From contig CATPBU010000293.1 of the NCBI GenBank assembly GCA_955652455.1, positions 1 through 6,077 of the forward strand: a stretch of DNA of 6,077 bases, in the 5' to 3' direction. The translations under genes were made by a program, and so were the position numbers. Below, piece after piece: positions 1-5,815 of this stretch. The notes beneath the pieces were generated by a model that saw only the letters and a list, made by a program, of their open reading frames with translations, did not search any database and was not told the origin of the DNA. Position 1 is the first letter of the stretch. Every line of letters begins with the position of its first letter. This stretch comes from Candidatus Dormiibacterota bacterium (lineage in GTDB: Bacteria > Chloroflexota > Dormibacteria > UBA8260).

Positions 1-236
1 AGCATGTAGACGGGAAGCGCGTCGGCAGGGATGTTCGCGCCCCACCAGCGGTCGAGCGAAGCCTGGCTCTCACCTGCAGCGAAGAAGTCGAGCCCGCGCA
101 CTGCGGGAACCAGGAAGAGCGCCTGCGCGCTCGCCTCTGGGCGCGCCAAACCCTCGAGCAGACCGGAAAGCCCCCGCGCCTCGGCGTCGTCGCGCAGCAG
201 AGAGATGAACGCGAACGTGCGAGGCTCAGCGGACAC
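1..236 (-). CDS. Hypothetical protein, N-terminal part (runs off window)
   Basis: I do not recognise this protein. The frame starts at a GTG (236-234) and stays open for 78 codons to the window edge, so its C-terminus is missing. The translation begins MSAEPRTFAFISLLRDDAEA and continues with an Ala/Leu-rich stretch, then GLDFFAAGES and a DRWWGAN segment. No signal peptide, membrane helix or catalytic motif is evident in the visible part. Codon third positions are mostly G or C, as in the neighbouring real genes, and the start overlaps the end of the upstream gene by 11 bases, as tadC overlaps tadB. Both points support a real gene in the same operon. There is only a weak AGG-type ribosome binding site. 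A further in-frame GTG lies upstream, inside the preceding gene, but would make the overlap much longer. Its place suggests a Tad-associated role; that is inference only. Confidence 0.6.
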   Translation of the reverse strand, partial: MSAEPRTFAFISLLRDDAEARGLSGLLEGLARPEASAQALFLVPAVRGLDFFAAGESQASLDRWWGANIPADALPVYM

Positions 237-591
237 GATGCTCAGCCTGTTGTGCGGTGCCGGCGTTGGCACAACACACGCCGTAGCCGGCGTTGTGGTG
301 CACGACACCCAGTCCAAGGAGGGTCGCTCCGGCGACCAGCGCCAGCGGGGCGCGTCGTATCGACCGTCGACGCCCGCCTCGGCCGCCCAGCAGTCGGGCC
401 ACGACCGCGCCGACGATACCGGCTACCGCCAGCCAGCACAGCAACGCCACCATTGCGAATGCGCTCGTGTCCGTGATCACCCGCCCGGTGAGCAGGTCAA
501 CGATGCGCGCGGTGTCGAGCCATCCGAACCAGACGGCCGCCGCCAGGACCGCCGCGCCGGTCACCGCCGCCGTCACCCGCCGGGGCAGCAT
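226..591 (-). CDS. Small integral membrane protein downstream of tadC
   Basis: A 121-aa protein with three likely membrane helices, at about residues 5-25, 44-68 and 81-97. A strongly basic linker (about 69-80, GGRGGRRRSIRR) lies between helices 2 and 3. The tail after helix 3 is short and polar and contains a Cys-Cys pair at 106-107. The ATG lies one base after the tadC stop and has a clear GGAGG ribosome binding site, so the start is well supported. I do not recognise a named family with certainty. The helix layout, including an LLTGRV segment followed by a Trp-containing second helix, recalls the N-terminal membrane region of large LysM/BTAD-type proteins often encoded beside actinobacterial Tad genes. 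Here the protein ends right after helix 3, with no LysM or DNA-binding domain. Position argues for co-expression with the pilus machine; its function is unknown. Confidence 0.75.
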   Translation of the reverse strand: MLPRRVTAAVTGAAVLAAAVWFGWLDTARIVDLLTGRVITDTSAFAMVALLCWLAVAGIVGAVVARLLGGRGGRRRSIRRAPLALVAGATLLGLGVVHHNAGYGVCCANAGTAQQAEHRVR

Positions 592-592
592 C

Positions 593-1492
593 TCAGCCTC
601 CGCCCAGTCCGGTGGTCAGGCTCTCGAACGTCGGCGCACCGAGCAGCAGCAGCAGTGGGATCAGCATGCCGGCAACCGGCAGAGTCACCAGGATGCGGGC
701 GCGCGCCGCTCGCATCCGGGCGTCGGCGAGCCGGTGTTGGTACACCGCCTGCGCGACACGGGTGTAGGTGACACGCTCACCGATGCCGACGTTGGTCGTC
801 GTGAGAGCGTCGGCCACCAGGGTGAAAGCGGGAATCCTGAACTCCTCGCCGATCGACCTGTAGAGCTCTGCGGTGCTCCGCGGCCGCGTGCTGATCAAGC
901 GCCGCCAGCCACCGTCAACCAGCGTACGCAGGTCGGATGTGGTGGCGCAGCGCGAGAGGATGCGCACCGCGTCCTCGACCTGCAGGCCGCGCCCATCGGT
1001 GACGATGGCGACGAGCATCATCATGTCCCCGAGGGTGCGGTCGGCACGGTCGCGGCGCCGCTGAGCAGCCTCGCGCAGCAGCGTGAACCTGGCCAGCACA
1101 GCCGCGATGGCGAGCACCACGGCGATCCATGGCGGCGCCGCGAAGTCGCCGCTGCCCAGCCGGAAGGTCGTGTCCACAACCAGCGTCACCGTGAACGTGA
1201 CCAACGCCACCACCGCGGTGCGCCCCAGGAAGCCGGCGTCGGTTTCCGTCCGGTCGGCCTGCGCCAGCTGGCGGTGGAGATCGAGCTCCTCCTGCACGCG
1301 ACGGACGGTCGCGCTCCGCTCGGCAGCACGCTCGAAGCGCGTGTGCGGGCGCGCGTAGCCGCGCAGCGCCGCCAGCCGCCGCCACCCACGGACATCGGAC
1401 GAGGTGAGGTAGCCGAGCCGGCCGAGCAATGCCGCCCACAGGCCGACAACCACAATGGTGGCGGCGGCGGAGAGCCACAGGCTACTGGGCAC
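593..1492 (-). CDS. tadC: TadC-like inner-membrane platform protein (type II secretion F domain)
   Basis: A 299-aa polytopic membrane protein of the GspF/T2SSF family. In Tad systems TadC pairs with TadB to form the inner-membrane platform on which the CpaF ATPase acts to assemble Flp pili. Likely membrane helices are at about residues 5-25, 90-108, 121-139 and 266-284. The cytoplasmic T2SSF region spans about 150-265 and is followed by the family-typical end, a Pro-containing hydrophobic segment (LPVAGMLIPLLLLLGAPTF, 271-289). The N-terminal cytoplasmic part (about 30-88) is rich in Arg and Glu and probably helical. The GTG start is chosen because AGGAG lies seven bases upstream; it overlaps the end of tadB by 11 bases. 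The order ATPase, TadB, TadC is the usual Tad order and separates the two F-domain paralogues. Assignment to the family is firm; TadC rather than TadB rests on position and length. Confidence 0.88.
   Translation of the reverse strand: MPSSLWLSAAATIVVVGLWAALLGRLGYLTSSDVRGWRRLAALRGYARPHTRFERAAERSATVRRVQEELDLHRQLAQADRTETDAGFLGRTAVVALVTFTVTLVVDTTFRLGSGDFAAPPWIAVVLAIAAVLARFTLLREAAQRRRDRADRTLGDMMMLVAIVTDGRGLQVEDAVRILSRCATTSDLRTLVDGGWRRLISTRPRSTAELYRSIGEEFRIPAFTLVADALTTTNVGIGERVTYTRVAQAVYQHRLADARMRAARARILVTLPVAGMLIPLLLLLGAPTFESLTTGLGGG
597..601 (-). promoter_or_regulatory. Ribosome binding site of the 121-aa membrane protein
   Basis: GGAGG on the minus strand, five bases before the ATG at 591-589. 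It lies inside the last codons of tadC, whose TGA is one base before this ATG. It is one of the strongest Shine-Dalgarno matches in the window and fixes this start. Confidence 0.7.
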
Positions 1493-2402
1493 CGAGGCGC
1501 TCCTGTTCGTCGGCGAGTCTGCGCAGGTCCCAGCGCGTCCAGTCGCGCACCTGCACGATCAGCCCGAGCAGGCCGACGAGCAGGGCGAACAGGATGACCA
1601 CCCCGACGAGCACCACGTTGCCGGCGAACGACTGGTAGAAGGCGCGGAACGAGTCGACGCGGATGACGATGACGAACATCACCAGCATCAGCGCGGACAT
1701 CGCGATGGTCACTGCGCGCTGCTGGGTCAGCGTGACGGCGGCCTCCTCCTGCACGGCGAGCTGCGCGCTGCCGACGGGAAGGAGCAGCTCGTCGATCGCC
1801 TCGATGAGTGCCTCGAGACTGCGGCTGCGCGTCCACAGCAGCACAGCGCAGGCGTACTCCACCACCGGCGAGCGTGCCCGCAGTCCCACCTCGACGATGT
1901 TGTCGAGGACCGAGCCGCCGCGCGCCAACGGCGCCAGGACGTACTCCAACCCGGGTCCGGGATCGCGCCCGATCTCCTGCAGGGCGGTGTCGAGCGACTG
2001 GTTGGCCACCGCCATCCGGTCGCGCAGATCGCGCAGCCGGCCCAGGAAAGCGCGTTCCATGCGCAGTCGGCGGCTCGCTGCCCTGCCGGCCAGGGCGAAC
2101 CGAAACCCGAACACGCCGAGCAATCCGCCGATCAACACCAGGATCCAGATGCGCGACGAGAGCCCAAGACCGATGCCGGCTGCGACCAATGACACGCGCA
2201 TGACCACCCAGCGCCGCCATGGCCAGCCGAGGTTGGCGGCGACGTCGCGCTCGCGCTCGAGCAGTCGCCAGCGCCGGCGATTGCGGGTGAGGCCGCGCAT
2301 GTCGAGATCGAGGATTGTCGCCGTGCCCGCGGCGGCGCACGCGATCACCACCAGGAAGCCCACCAGCTGCAGCGTTGTCAGCGTGGCCGTCGAGAGGATC
2401 AC
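1482..2402 (-). CDS. tadB: TadB-like inner-membrane platform protein (type II secretion F domain)
   Basis: A 306-aa GspF/T2SSF-family membrane protein, the expected partner of TadC in the Tad pilus assembly platform. Likely helices are at about residues 11-31, 66-82, 86-105, 231-248 and 262-284. The cytoplasmic F domain lies between (about 115-230) and starts with FLGRLRDLRDRMAVANQSLD, which corresponds to the conserved first helices of the family (usually a Leu-rich segment followed by an AG-type turn and sL..AL). The end is charged and cytoplasmic (RWDLRRLADEQERLGAQ). The start is a GTG at 2402-2400 that overlaps the cpaF stop as GTGA; there is no good ribosome binding site, so translation is probably coupled to cpaF. 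The neighbours (ATPase upstream, second F-domain protein downstream) fit a Tad locus. Sequence match to the F domain is moderate, but topology and context are convincing. Confidence 0.87.
   Translation of the reverse strand: MILSTATLTTLQLVGFLVVIACAAAGTATILDLDMRGLTRNRRRWRLLERERDVAANLGWPWRRWVVMRVSLVAAGIGLGLSSRIWILVLIGGLLGVFGFRFALAGRAASRRLRMERAFLGRLRDLRDRMAVANQSLDTALQEIGRDPGPGLEYVLAPLARGGSVLDNIVEVGLRARSPVVEYACAVLLWTRSRSLEALIEAIDELLLPVGSAQLAVQEEAAVTLTQQRAVTIAMSALMLVMFVIVIRVDSFRAFYQSFAGNVVLVGVVILFALLVGLLGLIVQVRDWTRWDLRRLADEQERLGAQ
1500..1504 (-). promoter_or_regulatory. Ribosome binding site of tadC
   Basis: AGGAG on the minus strand, seven bases before the GTG at 1492-1490 and inside the tadB coding region. 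It supports the GTG start and the 11-base overlap of tadB with tadC. Confidence 0.65.
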
Positions 2403-3814
2403 GGGGCGGGGATCTCGCCACCGGGCAGGTGGCGGGCGAGCCGCGGTCCGAGCCGGTTGAGATTGCCCACCAGCTCAGTCATCCGCTGCCAGCCGCCGCT
2501 GTCAGTCTGCCGGTAGATCCACTTGTGATTGCCGCCCCGCTCCACCGCGAGGATGCCGGTGAGGCGGCGTCGGCCATCCTGGTTGGCGAGATGGATCACC
2601 AGCTGGATGGCGTGCTCCACCACGCGCTTGGCCATCCTCTCGTTGCCGGTGAAGCGGCGGTTCTCCATCACGTACTGCACGGCCTGGTCGAGCGCAAGCT
2701 CGGCATCTTCGGCATGGATCGTGGTCATCGACCCGTCGTGCCCGGTCATCAACGCCTTGCACACCGCAGCCATCTCCTCACCGCGCGACTCACCGAGGAT
2801 GAGGCGATCGGGCTGGAAGCGCAGCGCGTGCCGCACCAGGTCGAACATGGTCAGCTGACCAGAGTCCGCCTCTGCCCTGATCGACGGGATGGTCGACACC
2901 GCCGAGGTCAGCGAGTGCCATGGTTGCCCGTCGCCCCGGTCCTGGTCGAGGTGGAGCTCAGCCCCGTCCTCCACGACCACGAGGTGCTCGCCGGGGGGGA
3001 CCAGCCCGCACAACACGCGCATCAATGTGGTCTTACCGGTGCTCGTGCCGCCGGCGATCATCACGTTGACGCGCGCGTCGACGCAGGCTTCGATGAACCG
3101 GGCGATCCCATCGGGCATCACCGCGGCATGAACGTAGTCGGCAAGGTCGCGGACCTTGGAGCGCGCTGGGATGCGGATGGCGGCCACCAGCGCGGCCTGC
3201 CCCGACACCGCCGGCCGCTTGGCCACGCAGAGGCGAATCACGCTGCCCACGTTGGCTTCAGCGATCGGCGCCGCCTCGGTGATGCTGTGGTCACCGGTCA
3301 CGCCGCGCAGTCGCACCACGCGACGGAAGAATTCGAGACAGTCATCGTCGCCCGCGAATGGGCTGTCACCGATGAGCGCCAGCTTGCGACCGACCACGCT
3401 GACCAGCCAGTGGTCGTAGCCCATGCAGGTGATGTTCTCGAGGTCGGCGCCGTAGACGAGCAGCGACAGCGGCCAGAGATGCGAGGCGAGGATGGCCGCG
3501 TTGCGGCGCGCGACAGCGCGGTAGCCGGGGTTGCCCGCCAGCTCGCTGACCACGGCGAGCGGGAGTCCGCTGGTCGAAGGCGAGGCGATGGCACGCTCCA
3601 CCACCCAGGCAACGTCGTCGTGCAGACGCTCCTCATGGTGCACCGACGCGGGTTCGCCGCCGCGGTCGCGGATCACCCGGTCGGCGATCGCCTGGGCGAC
3701 CTCGCGTTCCTCCGCCGCGATCTGCGGCCACCTGGCCACGGGAACCTCATCCGCGGGGCTCGGCCCGAGCGTGCCGAAAGCCACCATGCCGGTGTCGACC
3801 TTCATCGCCTTCAC
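2399..3814 (-). CDS. cpaF: CpaF/TadA-type secretion ATPase of the Tad pilus
   Basis: A 471-aa hexameric ATPase of the type II/IV secretion (GspE/VirB11-like) family that would power Tad pilus assembly from the cytoplasmic face. Visible motifs: Walker A GGTSTGKTT (255-263, Lys261), Asp box VVVEDGAEL (279-287), Walker B RLILGESRGEE (337-347, Glu342) and His box GHDGSMTTIHAED (358-370, His367). An N-terminal domain (about 60-230) carries the family's region before the P-loop, ending in VRDLADYVHAAVMP. The length is normal for CpaF. The Walker B context GESRGEE differs slightly from the more usual GEVRGGE, and FQPDR replaces the common M/RPDR; both look compatible with activity. The GTG start at 3814 is chosen because it overlaps the cpaE stop as GTGA, like the neighbours; an ATG at 3805, three codons later, is the alternative. 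The open frame extends further upstream, but that part overlaps cpaE and is Arg-rich shadow sequence. Confidence 0.95.
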   Translation of the reverse strand: MKAMKVDTGMVAFGTLGPSPADEVPVARWPQIAAEEREVAQAIADRVIRDRGGEPASVHHEERLHDDVAWVVERAIASPSTSGLPLAVVSELAGNPGYRAVARRNAAILASHLWPLSLLVYGADLENITCMGYDHWLVSVVGRKLALIGDSPFAGDDDCLEFFRRVVRLRGVTGDHSITEAAPIAEANVGSVIRLCVAKRPAVSGQAALVAAIRIPARSKVRDLADYVHAAVMPDGIARFIEACVDARVNVMIAGGTSTGKTTLMRVLCGLVPPGEHLVVVEDGAELHLDQDRGDGQPWHSLTSAVSTIPSIRAEADSGQLTMFDLVRHALRFQPDRLILGESRGEEMAAVCKALMTGHDGSMTTIHAEDAELALDQAVQYVMENRRFTGNERMAKRVVEHAIQLVIHLANQDGRRRLTGILAVERGGNHKWIYRQTDSGGWQRMTELVGNLNRLGPRLARHLPGGEIPAP

Positions 3815-4533
3815 GCCGGCACCGGCACCAGGTTGAGGTCGTCGGCGACGCCGGCGAGCGTGGCGGGAATCCCGGTCTCGCCCATCCTGGTGGCGCGAGC
3901 CTCGTCCCATTGCCAGACGTCGCGAATCGCCAGCTCAGGGACGTTGCGCTCGAGACTCTCGAGGATGACCCGGCGGTAGGCACGGCTGCGCTGGTTGCAG
4001 ATGATCAGCTCGCCGTGTGGTGGCCGCGCTGCCTGGAGCACGGCGATGCTCCTCGACAGCAGCGCTGGATCGTCCTTGATGACCACGAAGGCGCGCGAGA
4101 AGACAGCGCAAATCGCCTCCGCGGCAGAGCGTGGTGAGCGCAGGCCCGGGTGGGAGAGCGGATGGCCGAGGTCGGCGATGACCACGTCGTCGCGCGTGCC
4201 GGCCAGCGCCCCGGACAGCTTGGCCAGGCACTCGACGATCTCGTACCCGTAGCTGCGTGACAGCCCAGGAACGACGCGCAGCTGTTCGCGCTCAGGGTGG
4301 GCGACGGCCTGCGCATCGAGCTCCAGCGCCGTCGCCGGGCGGTCGCCGAAACAGTTGGCGATGGAGCGCTCGTCGGTGCGCAGCAGCATCACGTCGGCGA
4401 GCGTTCCTCCCTCCATGTCGCAGTCGACGAGAAGCACGCGGTGCCGTTCTGCGAGCGTCCAGGCAAGGCACGCCGCCCAATGTGTGGAGGTCTGACCCGC
4501 GCGCGTCGTGTAGACCGCGATCAGCGTGCTCAC
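3811..4533 (-). CDS. cpaE: CpaE/TadZ-like MinD-family protein with degenerate P-loop
   Basis: A 240-aa protein with the ParA/MinD (SIMIBI) fold; in Tad systems CpaE/TadZ localises the pilus machine at the membrane or pole. Recognisable parts: strand plus P-loop region LIAVYTTRAGQTSTH (4-18), Walker A' strand VLLVDCDMEGG (33-43, Asp37 and Asp39), switch II strand VVIADLGHP (117-125, Asp121), and the late base-binding strand LIICNQRSR (176-184, Asn180). The P-loop is odd: RAGQTSTH aligns with the usual KGGxGKTT, so the catalytic Lys falls on Ser16 and the signature Lys on Arg11. Atypical ATPase domains are known in TadZ proteins, so this may be a nucleotide-binding or structural member. No N-terminal receiver-like domain is present, so it is shorter than Caulobacter CpaE. 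The GTG start overlaps the cpaB stop as GTGA. The open frame extends about 50 codons further upstream, but that part overlaps cpaB. Confidence 0.85.
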   Translation of the reverse strand: MSTLIAVYTTRAGQTSTHWAACLAWTLAERHRVLLVDCDMEGGTLADVMLLRTDERSIANCFGDRPATALELDAQAVAHPEREQLRVVPGLSRSYGYEIVECLAKLSGALAGTRDDVVIADLGHPLSHPGLRSPRSAAEAICAVFSRAFVVIKDDPALLSRSIAVLQAARPPHGELIICNQRSRAYRRVILESLERNVPELAIRDVWQWDEARATRMGETGIPATLAGVADDLNLVPVPA

Positions 4534-5165
4534 GGTGTTGGCGAACCGCTGACGCCGCCGGCACACGCTGAGCCACACAGTCGCGAGACGGCATCGTTCG
4601 GCGCCAGTGGCTGGAGCGACGACGGATCCTGCTGCCCGGAGCGCACCGCGTGCAGCGCAATGCTCGGCGACGCCACCGATATCCACGCCGCCTCCTGATC
4701 GACCGGCACCAGCACCGTCAGAGCGCCGCCGGATGCGGTCAGCACCGTCACCGCCTGGCCGATCCGCGCCTGCCGTCCACCACCGACAGTGGCGAACACA
4801 TCGATGCGGTCACCGGCCGACAGGGGCGGAGGAGCCTGCAAGCTCAGCGCGATCTCCACCTGGGCGCCGGCGTCGATGAGATCGTCGTCGCGGAGGATGT
4901 CGTTGCGATGCAGGTTCTGCGTGTAGCGCGCGGCATATTGCGCCGGCGAGCGGTGTTCGTACTGGAAGTCACCCTCCGGTGCCCGAATGCTGACGATGGA
5001 GATGTCGTCGGCTGCGTACGGGCTGCCCGCCAGCACCGCGTGCTTGAGGACGTATACGGTGATCGCCTGCTGGTTGCTCGCCTGCTGGAGGTAGACCATC
5101 ACCCCCAGGACGAGGACGATCACGGTGCTGAAGAAGGCGGCCGCGACCATGCGACGCCGATCCAT
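4530..5165 (-). CDS. cpaB: CpaB/RcpC-like SAF-domain protein of the Tad pilus
   Basis: A 211-aa envelope protein. An Arg-rich start (MDRRRM) and one membrane helix (about 7-26) anchor it in the cytoplasmic membrane with the rest outside. Residues about 34-98 resemble a SAF domain (ITVYVLKHAVLAGSPYAADD, then a second half ending NDILRDDDLIDAG). Residues about 102-176 match the following RcpC/CpaB region: a beta strand (QVEIALSL), LSAGDRIDVFATV (115-127), and VTVLTASGGALTVLVPVDQE (139-158). CpaB proteins work in the envelope part of Tad machines; in diderms they are linked to the secretin, and their role in Gram-positives is unclear. The C-terminal tail holds two cysteines (197, 201), perhaps a disulfide. 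The ATG at 5165-5163 has AGGGG eight bases upstream. It is the first gene of the Tad block, after an 83-bp gap. Confidence 0.85.
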   Translation of the reverse strand: MDRRRMVAAAFFSTVIVLVLGVMVYLQQASNQQAITVYVLKHAVLAGSPYAADDISIVSIRAPEGDFQYEHRSPAQYAARYTQNLHRNDILRDDDLIDAGAQVEIALSLQAPPPLSAGDRIDVFATVGGGRQARIGQAVTVLTASGGALTVLVPVDQEAAWISVASPSIALHAVRSGQQDPSSLQPLAPNDAVSRLCGSACAGGVSGSPTP

Positions 5166-5173
5166 CGATCATT

Positions 5174-5178
5174 CCCCT
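5174..5178 (-). promoter_or_regulatory. Ribosome binding site of cpaB
   Basis: AGGGG on the minus strand, eight bases before the cpaB ATG. It supports this start over an overlapping out-of-frame ATG a few bases upstream. Confidence 0.6.
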
Positions 5179-5222
5179 ACCCTGTCGACCCTCCACCCCA
5201 GCCGCGCGGCGGCCCGGCGGAC

Positions 5223-5252
5223 ACGGTATGTCGAGGGCGAGGCTTCGGTCAA
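5223..5252 (-). promoter_or_regulatory. Possible promoter of the Tad operon
   Basis: On the minus strand, TTGACC (5252-5247) is followed after 18 bases by TACCGT (5228-5223). This is a good -35 match and a -10 that fits only the loose actinobacterial TAnnnT pattern. Transcription would begin near 5216, giving a leader of about 50 bases before cpaB. The -35 overlaps the TGA of the PhoU-like gene. This is the only gap in the visible gene chain, so a promoter here is plausible, but read-through from pst is not excluded because no convincing terminator lies in the gap. Confidence 0.4.
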
Positions 5253-5815
5253 GGGTTTGCCCCGGCGCCGAGGTACCCCGCCGGGGTTGCCTGCAATCCT
5301 CTGGTCGGCGGCAGGTCGCCATCGGACCCGTATGGCGGATGCCAGAAAAGAGCGACCACCTCGACGCGACGGACCGATGCCGGGCGCCGCATCGTTGCCG
5401 TCAGCATGCGCCGCGCCGCTCGCCGCTGCAGCAACGGTCGTCGCAGCCGCACCCCTACCCCGCCCAGGCTGGCGGCGATCCGCGCCACCTCGGTGCCGAC
5501 CGACGTGCCTGCTGCGAAGACACCGAGCGACAGTGCGAACCCCAGGTCAGGGAGCGCTCGCAGGCTCAGAGCGATCCCTGTCACGGTCCTTGCCGGGGGA
5601 TTTGCCAGCGCCAGGTAGGTGCCTCGCAAAGGATCGGTTCGCTGCCAGCCGAAGGTCCGGCTCTCGAGGGCCAGATGGCGGTTGGTCGGCACCAGGTTGA
5701 CCGCGGCGACCTGGATGGCCATGTCGACCATCTCCCCCATCTCCAGGACGAGCTCACGAACGCGGCGCTGCTCGGTGTCCAGCGAAGGGCGAAGGGGATG
5801 CGCCGGCGACTCCAT
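5249..5815 (-). CDS. Divergent PhoU-like protein downstream of pstB
   Basis: A 188-aa protein in the usual place of phoU, the negative regulator of the Pst transporter and Pho signalling. Residues about 16-50 resemble the first PhoU helix (RVRELVLEMGEMVDMAI, then VNLVPTNRHLA). Residues about 68-91 (LALANPPARTVTGIALSLRA, then LPDL) line up without gaps with the family's LALxQPxAR...ALRxxxDL helix. The family's acidic E...D metal-binding motif after that point is replaced by GFALSLG. A later segment (QRRAARRML, 130-138) could be a remnant of the second domain, but the tail (about 150-188) matches nothing I know. PhoU normally has two domains and about 220 residues. Third codon positions remain GC-rich to the end, so the frame still looks coding. 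The ATG shares one base with the pstB stop (TGATG) and has no good ribosome binding site, suggesting coupling. A frameshift or a different protein is the main alternative. Confidence 0.6.
   Translation of the reverse strand: MESPAHPLRPSLDTEQRRVRELVLEMGEMVDMAIQVAAVNLVPTNRHLALESRTFGWQRTDPLRGTYLALANPPARTVTGIALSLRALPDLGFALSLGVFAAGTSVGTEVARIAASLGGVGVRLRRPLLQRRAARRMLTATMRRPASVRRVEVVALFWHPPYGSDGDLPPTRGLQATPAGYLGAGANP

Noticed and set aside
293..1597. A 434-codon open frame on the plus strand opposite tadC
   Set aside because: It has low-complexity Arg/Ala/Gln/His composition, no domain, and runs across several gene boundaries of the opposite strand; a shadow of tadC and its neighbours.
1186..2421. 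A 411-codon minus-strand open frame overlapping tadB and tadC
   Set aside because: It is in another frame of the same strand. It gives an Arg/Ala/Gly-rich product without membrane helices, whereas the chosen frames give proper F-domain proteins.
2315..3979. A 554-codon open frame on the plus strand opposite cpaF
   Set aside because: It lies antisense to a gene with clear ATPase motifs. Its translation is rich in His, Arg, Asp and Gly with no motif, as expected for an antisense shadow in GC-rich DNA.
4534..4686. Upstream extension of the cpaE frame, which would give 291 residues
   Set aside because: It would overlap cpaB by about 155 bases, and the added residues look like shadow sequence. 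The MinD fold begins right at the GTG at 4533.
5201..5210. Perfect 10-base palindrome GCCGCGCGGC in the gap before cpaB, considered as a terminator or operator
   Set aside because: Too short for a stable terminator stem with a loop, no following T tract, and such palindromes are expected by chance in GC-rich DNA.
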